Translations under genes and position numbers: made by a program
Source of the DNA: Tubiluchus corallicola
Taxonomy: Eukaryota > Priapulida > Priapulimorpha > Priapulimorphida > Tubiluchidae
Assembly: GCA_030141605.1 (NCBI GenBank)
Contig: JAQGDQ010000152.1
Location: 310,001-374,000, forward strand
Direction: 5' to 3'
Length of the DNA stretch: 64,000 nucleotides
Shown: positions 31,901-43,100 of the stretch, piece after piece
Layout: every line of letters begins with the position of its first letter
Position numbering within the stretch: position 1 is the stretch's first letter
Notes under the pieces: model-generated
What the model was told of the DNA's origin: nothing
Databases searched by the model: none
Seen by the model: only the letters and a program-made list of their open reading frames with translations

Positions 31901-33449
31901 AATGTCATGCAGCAAAATTTCATATCAAATCAAGTGACAGAGTTCATAGAGCCACTGACTTTATCAAAATCTAAACATAACATTGGTGTATTTACACTGT
32001 GATATTGTATTAATCACCAAGTCCGTCAGTCAATCTAAAATGTGTTATTGTGCGATTCAACAAAATCTTATGACGCTCAGCTGCTTTGAAACAATAGAAA
32101 TTCAGACCTTATTTCTATGCAACTTCTGAGGAGAACAAGAAAAACTGTGTGAAAATGCTTCCTTACGAAATTCCAATTCAAATTCATATTCAAATTCAGT
32201 TTTTTTCACCAGTAAACAAGCAAACTACAATAAAATAAATATACATTTACAACTTTATTGTATAATTAAAAAAAACAAAAAATAAATAAAATAATTTCTG
32301 ACTCCCTAGAAATAGTATATTAAGGTGTTGATGTTTGCTAAAAAGGGACCTTGTTAAGCCGCCATGAAATGTGAAATAAAGAATGAAGTTGACGAGAAAA
32401 AAGGAGAATAAAGAGGAGCTATGTTGCAACTAGTAAAAAAAATGTAAGGAAAGAAGTCAAAAGAAAACACTAGAAACTAAAAGTAAAACGATCGTATGAA
32501 AGTTACCCCTTTCATCAGTAATAAGTGCTTTGCCTTGAACAGAATTCCGGCAGTTCTTCAGGTGGGTTGCATTTTTCTCATCAAAATTTGGTTGCCATTT
32601 GAAAGATTTCAACGTCCGCCTTGGAATGTCTGAGCCATGTAAAATTACAGATTCTGACTAAAAACAAATAAAACAACAAAATTTATTTGCCCTTATACGA
32701 CTATGCAAGTAAAGCTGAAGTACAGGGAACCGAGTTTCTTCTATGTGACCTATCATTGACCTTCTCACTCTATCAGTGACATTAAATAGTCGAGGCATTA
32801 TTAATTAGTTAGTTTAAAATCATTCTAATGAGTCAGATCTAACAATAACATTCGAAATGCTGAATTTGGTTAGCCATACAGCTACAAGGGAGTTTGTACT
32901 GTCTTGATCACTGAGGAATAGCCATAATAATTGTAGCAATTGTGACCACAATACTCAATAACCATCAACTGTGGCTATCATCTGCAAGGTATGGAACTGA
33001 ATTTAATTATTTGTCTCATACATCAATTTTATTACATAATAAAGTGCTAGTGAGCATTAACAAGTCAGAGAGAGAGAGAGAAAGAGGGTGGAGAAAGACA
33101 GCTCAAGAATATGGTAACCTAGTTGTCTCATTTGTCTTGTAAGCAGAACGTCAGTGGTTCAAATCCAGGCTGCATGTATTACAACTTTCTCACATTTCCT
33201 TCTCAAATTTGGTATTGAAATTTAGTTAATTCTGGATTTGTACCATACAAGTAGACTCTATTTTTTGCTGTTACAAACTCATTCATTTTACAGTATACAA
33301 AATAAACTAACCTACAAGTACAACATAAAATTACAAGTATAAATTAAAATTATTACCTGGCTGTACAAACTCACAATGCAATACACAAACGACGCAAAGA
33401 AAATCAAAAGAAGTACCCAGCGTTTACGTAAAAATTTGGGCACAAACAT
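28966..33449 (-). CDS. SPRING1: SPRING1 (C12orf49), SREBP pathway regulator
   Basis: A Golgi membrane protein which, in the known family, supports site-1 protease and SCAP so that SREBP can be activated. Five exons right to left: 33357-33449, 32507-32657, 30662-30813, 30311-30424 and 28966-29058. All are in phase and encode 200 residues; human has 205. The N-terminus has basic FLRKRW then a single hydrophobic segment at about residues 10-28, giving a type II membrane topology. A Cys-rich lumenal domain follows: [45 protein letters not shown] and [14 protein letters not shown], ending AKHCYGD. An N-glycosylation sequon NAT lies in exon 2. Tail to tail with RABGEF1 and head to head with RNFT1. 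The match is strong over the whole length. Confidence 0.95.
29641..30100. mobile_element. MITE with ~30-bp inverted ends (TACCRTATTTTCCCGTGTAT)
   Basis: The left end begins TACCATATTTTCCCGTGTAT and the right end reads as its reverse complement, with about 30 of 31 bases matching through ATAAGAGACCC. The motif GTCTCTTATACA also recurs internally near 29704 and 30057. No coding sequence. It lies in SPRING1 intron 4. I do not assign a superfamily and see no clear target duplication. Confidence 0.8.
31360..31600 (+). mobile_element. LINE-type 3' tail with hairpin
   Basis: The stem AGAAGGGTAGC ... GCTACCCTTTCT spans about 31406-31452, with the loop text TGACTTGATGACCAATTC closely matching the tail at 9938. 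It is followed by ACCCTATAAAATGTGTATTTTA and a short terminal repeat region. Low-complexity T-rich sequence lies upstream at 31110-31270. It sits in SPRING1 intron 2. Confidence 0.55.
33110..33178 (+). pseudogene. tRNA-Thr(UGU)-like segment, pseudogene or SINE head
   Basis: AACCTAGTTGTC resembles a box A, TTGTCTTGTAAGCAG an anticodon arm with anticodon TGT, and GGTTCAAATCC is a near-perfect box B. The acceptor stem does not pair, because the sequence before box A does not complement GGCTGC after box B. It is therefore not a functional tRNA gene. It lies in SPRING1 intron 1. Confidence 0.55.
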
Positions 33450-34499
33450 TTATTAACGTAAACATAGTTTTATAAAATTAAAAACGGAAACTGTCAAACG
33501 ACAAAACAACAAAAGCACTTCGCAGCCATTTTTGCGGATTTCACAATACTGCGCCATCTCTCGGCTGTTACAACTTGCATAAAGCTTTGATTCGTGGTAA
33601 ATTTATAAATTTAATTTTGCACAATTTTATTTAATTTCACGGTTACTTCAAAGACAGGACACTTTTCAAAACACATTCATTATAACTTTTCTCCATTTGT
33701 AATACGACTAGTCATTTCCGAATTTAGTAATCCGGACACTATCCAATTTTATTTTTTATGTCATAATAAATCTGTCCGTTTCGTATTACACCCACATCTC
33801 GCATTGCCAAACCTTGTTGTTATGGATATTGGAAGAACTGAACAAAACTGGACCATCAAAAAGTCCTGCATATTACGGACACAGTATGTCATTTCGCGAG
33901 CTGACTACCAACTGGTGGGCTGTCACTTCCTTACAAGTAACGACTGTTATTTAACGTGGCTGTTTCTACGTATATTATAGTGCACAACAGCGATGTAGGA
34001 TGAAATAAATGTAGTAAAAGCTAATTGGTCACACAAAGTATCTACATGTGCATAAAAATATAGAGTCAGTTACGTGGTGCTATTTGAGCCATTTGCCTAC
34101 AGCTTTTACATACTTTTGCATAAGAGTGAATTGTACTAGACGTTTTTGAGACAATTAGGCAATTGATTATACATTACCATGAGGCTAATGCATTGTTCCT
34201 ACTGTATTAGCTTAGTATCGGTAAATACTGACAATCTTCAAATTCAAACCGACATCTCCCTGCTTTTGTCTGGCAAATTGAGAGATGAGTGTATTATTAA
34301 AACCAGTAACACAATAATTTTATGTGACAAGATTAAATTAATGATATCTGCACTTGTAATTGTATCTAGAATGCATCTGCACATCTGTATCTATAATTGT
34401 GTCACTGATTGTGGCATAGTAAGACTACATTTCAAGTATTTGATGTGGCAATGATGCCAAAGATGAGATGGTGTAGATTTCACAGACGGAAAGCACTGA

Positions 34500-35460
34500 A
34501 CCTCCAGATCCTCTCCTGTCAACAGCAAAGAGTTAGGGAATTACCACCATAAAGGAATATTAACATTGAGGCATTATTAGCACTGTCAGCTATATTACAG
34601 AGCCCTAGAAGCTGTTGGCTTCTTGCGCCCAGTAATGTACTTAAGATAAATGCTTCACCGATCTAAGTTCTTGCCTTTATCCTAAATGAAATCCAATTAG
34701 AAAGCTGCCTTGGATTGTGATTGCCCAATGACTTTCTTGTTTTCTTTATAGCTTCATCGAATGCAGCACGTGTTAGCTAAAATCCGAACGTTTGAAGAAC
34801 AGTAGTTAGTATACTCATTTGCAAACCTTCTGGCCTACAACTTTTTGGCTTTATTCCCACCAGATCACATAGCTCGTGTAGTACTTGCACTCTAGCAACA
34901 TATCATACTTGGCTTTGCACCAGGCCTGGGTCTTTTTGCTTTTATTCTCAAAGGCTTAAAGGCATCTTGATGGCTAGTCTCCCACAATAAACCAAAGAGC
35001 CCCATTTTGATCATCTACTGCTTGGGCATACTTCGCTCAAAAGTCTGCTCAAAAGCTTCTTTCAAATTTTTAATAAAGCAGTGCTCTATTTTCTCACGAT
35101 GATATCTTTCTTTTGACCAACATGCTTTTTCTGAAGCTTGATTTTGTAAGACAATAGGAAATGAGGTGGCTCTATAATAGGAATGGGTAATGAGCTAAAA
35201 ATATGTTCCAAAGGAGATCTTGCCTGGTTATATGGTCCAAGACATGTGGCTCAGCCATGGCTTAGCCTTGAAAAATGAGTTACGGCTGTCATAGACTATG
35301 CAGTACACATTCTGCAGGTCTCCAACAGGCAGCCATTTTCATTCATTTTCCCAACTCCACATTTACTTATAGGCAAGTGGAAGGTGATCAGTACCCACTC
35401 TGGCATTGAAGTCATGGTGGGAGAGTAGATGCAGTTGTTGCTGTCAACTTTGTGAGGTAA
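34500..35460 (-). mobile_element. Decayed LINE, endonuclease region
   Basis: Read on the minus strand, one frame gives DFNARVGTDHLPL and the next frame GVGKMNENGCLLETC. These are consecutive conserved blocks of the retrotransposon apurinic-type endonuclease (the GDFNARVG and NxNG..LL.FC motifs), so a frameshift lies between them near 35340-35375. Further toward 34500 the translation is rich in Lys/Arg with many stops, as in the linker before the reverse transcriptase. No intact domain remains. Confidence 0.6.
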
Positions 35461-35487
35461 GACTGCAGTGTTATCAGGGCATATACA

Positions 35488-35945
35488 GGGCAGAAGTGAG
35501 CATTTTTTACTAGAAAGAACATTCGAATTGAATCGAAATTTCCCATTTTCGAATTCGAATAGACCAAAATTCAGTATTTTGATTACAAATTAAGATTGAA
35601 AGATTTTCGAACAAATTTTCGAATCATCAGTAAATATTGCACACAAAAATCACAGCTAAATTATACTAATTGAATAACATTTTAGCTGTTTTAATGATAC
35701 AGAACATATGTGGTTGAAGTGCTGAAATATTTGAACCTATAGTTTTAAGTTTGAATCGAATTCGAACTAAAAAACGCGTTCGAATTGAATTCGAAGGAAA
35801 AAACTCCTTCAAATCGAATTTGAACTAACAAAACTGGTTAGAATCAAATTAAATTCGAACTAAAACCTCGTTCGAATCGAATACGAATGAATTCGAACGC
35901 TCGAACTCGAACGTTTGATGCCTGAACTCAAACCCCTAATACATG
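35488..35945 (+). repeat. TTCGAA-rich family R2, copy B
   Basis: Starts GGGCAGAAGTGAGCATTT and contains many TTCGAA, GAATTCGAA and TCGAAT motifs in both halves. A central segment CAAAAATCACAGCTAAATTA aligns with the two other copies. The end carries clustered AATTCGAACTAAAA-type repeats. No ORF. It is directly next to the decayed LINE. Confidence 0.75.
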
Positions 35946-37653
35946 GTGAGATGGAAGGTTGATGCATTTCTCTGCATCAGCTAACGTGGGTCATAGGAGT
36001 GGAGTTGAAAACTGTTTAGTATCATTAAGATCTCACAGGTGGCTGTATGGTCTTGAAGTCAACAACAGGTTGATTACTTTATCGGGCTCGAATAATTAAA
36101 TTTTTATTCTCAGCACAATTAACTTCCTTATAATTACAGAATTTCGTATGAGCGTGTGTAGCTGCAAAGCATTGGAGGATTGAGATAAAAGTTTTCCTTT
36201 TCTTAGTCCAAGGTTGGCGGACGGACTGACGAGCATCTGCCCAGCTTGGCATCACCTTGCCAACACAGTAGTGCAATACCCATAACCCTAACTGCAACAT
36301 GAGCGTGGCATTGTATATCTGTGGTTTTGTGTTATATAGGAACAAAATTGAACGAAAATCCATGACGGATTTTACATTAGTTCATTAATGGTCATACTTA
36401 ATCGGAAGTTGGAGACTGCAATTACAAGAGCATTGATAAGCTTATAACAATTAATTCGCTTTCTTGAAGTCCAGACCACGCTGTTGTTAGAGCACATGAG
36501 TTTATCAGCATAATACAGTAAGCCAAAATAATGGCGGTAGCAACTAAGGTGGGTATTATTTAATAATGTTAGTAAAAAAAACGTTTAAAAGTTTGTCCAG
36601 CGATGGTTGAATGTGGTTTGTTTCTTTAGTTGGGCTAAGCTGATGAATCTGCTAAAGAGTAAAGTGACATCAAAGGCAATTTTTCTATTTCAAGGTACTG
36701 TTCAGCCTAGGCGGTTCATGTATTAAATGAACTTGAATAATTTAGCTATGCACTTGGTTTGCTTATTTTTAGCCCTCGTTAAGTTATCTGAAGTTACAAA
36801 TTTTCTTGCATGAAGCTTAACGTGAGCTTTTTAGGCGGTTCACAGTGGCTAAACTGAGTAATATTTTTATCAGGTTTCTGTATTTCAACGTCGTTAAAGA
36901 GCGTGCCAATTAAATGTTTAGTTGTTAGCATCCTGTTTTCATTTTAATGTTTTTCCTTAATTTAAGTTTACTCTACTGTTTAATGCCGTCTAACTGTAAC
37001 AAGTTATAACAATATTAGTTTACAAGTTAACTGTACACTATCTATCTTGATGCTTTACTGTGCACTAATGAATAATGTCATTATGCGAATGGTCTGAGTG
37101 CAACTGACATGTGGAAGAAAGTGATAACTGTGCGGCGCAGAGTACGCCACTAGCCAAAGTAGGACACTTCCGCTAAAACAAATTCTGCCAAATTTGTGAA
37201 AAAGCAGTGTCGTACATGTGCAGCCCAAGTAGGACATTGGCGATTTCTGTCGTGAGTCAATAAGTATGACGTAATAAAACGTAAAACTAAATTTGTTTCA
37301 CAAAAAAAGACTGACTATTTTAACTATAATGATAGTATTGTAGTAATTGACATTACAGTGGGCTGCATACTGTCATCACTTGTAACATAATAATAAATTT
37401 ATTTGGAAATGCAAACACAATATCTAGAAACATTGTGAAAAATCTATATTTATAATAATGATTATATTTTGATATGACAGCATGCATGTGAACTGTGTGT
37501 AAATGTTGCAATGGTTGTTACCTTGCATAAGTTCACATTATGTTGCATAACTTTAAAATTAACAATGTTTTGATGAAAGCATTTTTTGTGATTTAATAAG
37601 GTGCCGTTAACCAAATGAGACACTAGGTGGAGCTCAGTCATTTTGCAACAAAA

Positions 37654-40123
37654 ATGGCATTCAGAAACGATGGCACTTCCCAGACTCAAACATCAACTGA
37701 AGAAAATAGTACACCTATCAGTCCTCGTGTGTTTCGGTGGTCGCTTGGCGACGGTCTGAGTGGAGCAACAAATTTTAACACAGAAGCAGTGAATCAGGTA
37801 AACCGAGTCTGTTGTTGTTGTCAGTAGAGATATTAATAAACTAGATTCAGGTTTCCTGTGATTAGAGCCATATAGTTATTGACTAGATTTGTTAAACATA
37901 GCACAAACAGCTGAAGTCACCATAGTTTCAGGCTCTTATGGCACCAGTGTGCCTGCAATTCAGAGCCTTTAGTTTTAGCAGTTTTTGTTCTTTAACACAT
38001 TGCACACCACAGAGAGTTTAATGCCAGGGTATAACTATAACTGAAGCCGGCAGTGAAATTTAATGATTTGTGCCCTTTCTTATATCTAATACATATACAT
38101 GCATATATCTAAATACAGTCAACCCTCGTTAAACCAGACTAATTGGGGGTGGGTGGGTGTTCCGGTTTAGCCGATTGTCCGATTTATCCGATATGCCTAT
38201 ATATGGTCTATATTATACAGGAATAATCACCTTAATAAGGCCTATATACATTGCACTATATACTATACTGTATATTACTTTAAAATAGTTAACCTGTGAG
38301 GATAAAGAAATTATTGTACAGTTTAAATAAAAAATGGCTTCGGCCCGTCAATGGCTCGTGGTGAGTTGGTAGGCCGTGTTGTGTTTAGCGCTCCAGCTCG
38401 GTCGGAAATCGGTCAGTTTCCTTTACCACGGATGACGTCCATCTTATCCGATATCCGGGCTAGCGGGGTCCGGTTTAACGAGGGTCGACTGTATAGATGT
38501 GATATGATATGATAGGAGATGACGACATGACATGATGGTACGTGATGTGGCATGACACGACATGATATGATGTGATATCTAGATGTGATATGCACATAGA
38601 TAAACATATTCTATATACATGTCATCATACATAGATAAACAGCCCAGGTTTATGCATGATACAGCCCAGAGCAAATATCAAACCCATATCATTTGTATGA
38701 AGCACGGGAATCGTACCACTTGAACACAGACCTCGCCACTGAAATCTAGAACAACATCTCCACAAACCTTTTCTTATTATAAAAAGAAAACAACTTTTAT
38801 TAAGAGTTTTAAAATATGAAATATTAAAATGTGTCTCATACATTTAAACTGCAGCCAACAGTGATCTTCAGTGATAGGCTACACAACCAACCCACCAGTT
38901 TAATAAGGAGAGCCTACAGAAATTCTCTATTTACGTATTTACAAGAAAGCTAAATATGTAAACACGAAACTACTGAAATTCTCTAATTAGGTTATTACAA
39001 GAAAGCTAAATATGTAAAGACGAAACTACTGATATTCTCTAATTAGGTTATTACAAGAAAAGCAAATATGTAAAGACGAAACTACAGAAATTCTCTAATT
39101 ACGTTGTTACAAGAAAGCCAAATATGTAAAGATGAAACTACAGAAATTCTCTAATTACGTTGTTACAAAAAAGCCAAATATGTAAAGACGAAACTACTGA
39201 AATTCTCTAATTTGGTTATTACAAGAAAGTCAAATATGTAAAGACGAAACTACTGAAATTCTCTAATTACGTATTTACAAAAAAGTTAAATATGTAAAGA
39301 CGAAACTACTGAAATTCTCTAATTAGGTTATTACAAGAAAGCTAAATATGTAAAGACAAAACTACTGAAATTCTCTAATTAGGTTATTACAAGAAAGTCA
39401 AATATGTAAAGAATTCAGAGACCTGTAGAGAAGACTAAGATACAGTAAAAGTCTAGCTAGATGTTTGTAAACAAAGTTAACGAAATTGAACCACTTTGCA
39501 AATTTATGGATGTTCTGTTTGCAGATGTTGAGGGATCTAATTTCTAGACAGGAATTGGCACATCTGCCACCAACAACGTCAACTGGTACTCCTGGGCATC
39601 TTCATAACCATCATAGGCATCACCGTCACAGTCACGGACATGGTCATCAGCAGTCGGACGCTTCGGCGGCCAGTAAGTTATCATAACGTACCAGCGATCT
39701 GTTTGTACCTGGCAGCTGAGTTTTTGTTGTGTCTTTAGGACACGTTTGTTCTGGGACTCAGCAAATGAGAGTTCGCTCAACCGAGCAACAATTTTGAGCC
39801 ATTCTGAAGAAGGGAAAACTGGTTTCATAATTTGTACAATTATAGATTTTTATGAGCACGCTGTTCATGCTGTTATGGCACTTTGAAACATAGAACAACT
39901 TGTCTCTGAAAGTAAAGTCATAAGTGTCAATGGCTTGGCAACTTCCCTTGATACACACACACCCACATGCGCACGCTCACACACACACTCACACACACAT
40001 AGTTTGTGTCTACAGATAAATGGAGCTTTATTGGTATGTATATATATATATATATATATATACATACCAATAAAAGGTCATTTATAGATTGTAAATGCAA
40101 AACAACTGAAAAACTACTGAAAT

Positions 40124-40173
<50 letters not shown>

Positions 40174-43100
40174 TTGGCATCCTTCTGTCTCGGAAGACAA
40201 TGGAGTGCGCGCCAAGAGAGTCATTGATGGAGCTGCAGCGTCGACTGTGGCTGAGCAGTCTGATCCTTGAACGTCTCCAGGGCGCACGCCTGGGCAAGGT
40301 GTATGGAGATCCTGAGTTGCCCAGGCAACAGGAACGCCCCTCCCTGGTGTAGTCCAAGGGAAAGCGGAGCGATACGTTTGGCACCAGGTTGGCTGCCGGA
40401 GTCAGTGAGCATGCTGCACTGGTCCGCCTTCTGAGCTCCACTCCTGATTTGGGTCACTTGACCTCCTCCACCCTCTAGTCGTTGGCTGCTTGTGCAGCTC
40501 CTCCACCTAGTGTCGAGATATATTTATATATATATGTATAATGCAATTTTGCATTTTCTTAGATGTACAATAGCAACAGACGTACAATGTCACTTGTATA
40601 GTTTTTGTGGTATCTAATATATGTATGTATGTTTTGTATAATTCTTTTTTACTATTCTTTTTTATAACCAAACAAACATGCATCTTTAATTTGTACACGT
40701 ATGCAAATTAATGATAACAGTATCGGAACTAATACAGTTCTTGTACGTTGAACTTTTGATTTTATTTTTGTAAAGCATTTTTTTCATGCAGGTTTAGTGG
40801 GTAGATGATATTAAGTAGTGCTTCTTAATACTTACTGTAATGTTGCACATTTAATTGAATTTACCTTTTTAGGTACTGCAGATGCTACTAGTCAGCCTCT
40901 TTCGCCCGACTCTGTCGTCGTGAATCTTCCCACGGAAGCAGAAGCTTCGGCCAACGAAAGTTCTGATAACCTGAATAACAATGGTGCACAAAGTTACGAC
41001 CAAATGGGAGCAAACGATTACGCATCTGTTTTGAGGGTTATTGAGAAATACATTCCTTTCATGATGCTGCTACTCATCAAGTTAATGTACGAACATCGGC
41101 TAGGTAAGATCTCATTCATTAGTTACTGCAAGCGTATTTAATTCCCTTTTGCTCAGTTTAGCATCAATAAAATTAAAATATCGTAGACAGTTTTACATAT
41201 TGCAGATTTGCCCTCATAATTTCAGTGTTTTTTAGGCCTGTTATACAGTATATGTGTGTTTGCATAGCAAAAATCGTCCATAACTCAACAGTTAAGCTTT
41301 TCTAGATATTCACATATCCTAAATCTCCATTTCTTGAGGATCATTTTGATACCAAATTCATCGCTCTGTGTTATTTCTAAGCTGAGACAATCCACATTGA
41401 AGTTGAGGTGCATGCTACGCATTGAAAAACATAGTAGCGAGAAAATCCCTGTTAAGGTTAACCATTGTTTTTGTCGTGTTTCTACAAAACACATAGCAAC
41501 CGCACAAATGTTGGTTGCTACGGACTTTTCAAGAACACGTTGAAGTTATATATAAATCCACTAGATCGCTTTAGCCTCTTACTGATGAAGATCTGGGCTT
41601 GCCCAGAGGAAAAGCCTGAAGCAAAATGATTGCTCCATGTGCTACTACTGGAGTCTGAAATGAAAATACAAGTTTTCAGAATTGTGGTCCTAGTTTTTAG
41701 CAAGAAAAGTGGGTACGAGGTTAAAAAATTAGATTTTTAGTACATTTTGAACATTTTCTTCATAATTTGATGTTAGCGTGTAGAAACCCAATATATTTAG
41801 CATTTGTTTTTATAAAAAAACAAAAAATTGACATTAGACCAAATTTTTGGTGCTTTCTACTTTGAAGCATAATAACATGTTTTAACTATACCGACTTATG
41901 GACGATTTAGGTGTGCAAGCAGACACATGTTGAATGCCAAAGAACCATTGTTCCTAACCATACGGACATTCAGAAACATTAAGAGTGTGGTTTGATGTTT
42001 GATGTTTAGCAATTTATTCAACAACACAACATGATTACTGGCTTGAAGAAATGAAAAAAAAAATTAAATTTAGTTTGAACATTGATTACACCAGCAAATT
42101 TTATTCTGAAATAGTTTCTGCATGATCATAGTCTGGAATCTATAGGTGAAATCAACTCTGGTGTGAAAACGGAGCTGAGAATGTGCAATTGTACATGCCT
42201 GTATAAAATTTAAGTTTGCGAAATTTAAAACTGTAAAGAGCAAGATTTAACAATTTTAACAAAAATGTCCATGGATGGCAGCATAGTGCAAAAATAAAAA
42301 AGAATTGTGGAAATATAATATAGATTTAGCATAATTGAAATAATTTTCTTTTGTTCAATTACAATAATTTGTGTGTAGATTAATTTGTAAACAACATAAC
42401 AATTTCCACCATCAATTTCCGCTGTTATTTTTCGCCCTGTGCATCACAAGAATTGCACGTGCCTTAATTATAGATTAAAATTTTCAGATCAAGTATGTGG
42501 AAGTGTGTCTGATACATTTTTGGGGTTATTTCAGGTGTTCTGGTATTAATAGGTTTATTTGCTACTCTATATCATGGTAACAAAACTATTAAAAAAGAAG
42601 TTTCAAAAAAGGTGAGTACAGCAGACCGCATTTTTAATATTCACATAAATCGCACACCTTTCAAATATGAGCTGCAATTATGAAGTAAAATACGGTATAA
42701 TCTGCTTATAACACATTTTAATGCATCGTGAAAATTTACTTGCTATAACCGAGTCTCGCTGTAACTACTATAAACAACCACGAGATTATTGCCGAGGTCT
42801 GTTGTACAAATAATTTCTTTTGAGCCTGACCTTTTGCTACTGTTAAGCAACTATTTTTTCGCAGAAGAGTAAAGTTATAGGGTTCAAGCTCTGTTATTTC
42901 TAGGACTATATCAGTGAAATGGATACAAAACACTAGTTTAACGTGTTGACCAAAAGTTTCTTTATTCTGAAATACAATTATTAACATTTAGTTTAATTTG
43001 CATTGAATAGAAGAAAATTAGTCGCATGATTAAATGTGATGCTATAGCTAAGAACTGATATAAAAATTATGTAGACTATATTGAAATTAATTAATAATAA

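Larger units (their letters stand above)
33450..37653. other. Head-to-head intergenic region, SPRING1 / RNFT1
   Basis: 4.2 kb containing both promoters. It holds a decayed LINE at about 34500-35460 and an R2 repeat at 35488-35945. The rest is AT-rich with no supported gene. TTTTGCGGATTTC and CGCCATCTCTCGG just upstream of the SPRING1 start are the only GC-richer patch there. Untranslated first exons of RNFT1 could lie in 36400-37600. Confidence 0.6.

Noticed and set aside
36533-36694. ATGGCGGTAGCAACTAAG followed by GTGGGT, and a possible exon at about 36635-36694 encoding WAKLMNLLKSKVTSKAIFLF
   Set aside because: No combination of donor and acceptor phases joins them without a stop, and I recognise no protein. 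It could be untranslated leader of RNFT1, but nothing proves it.
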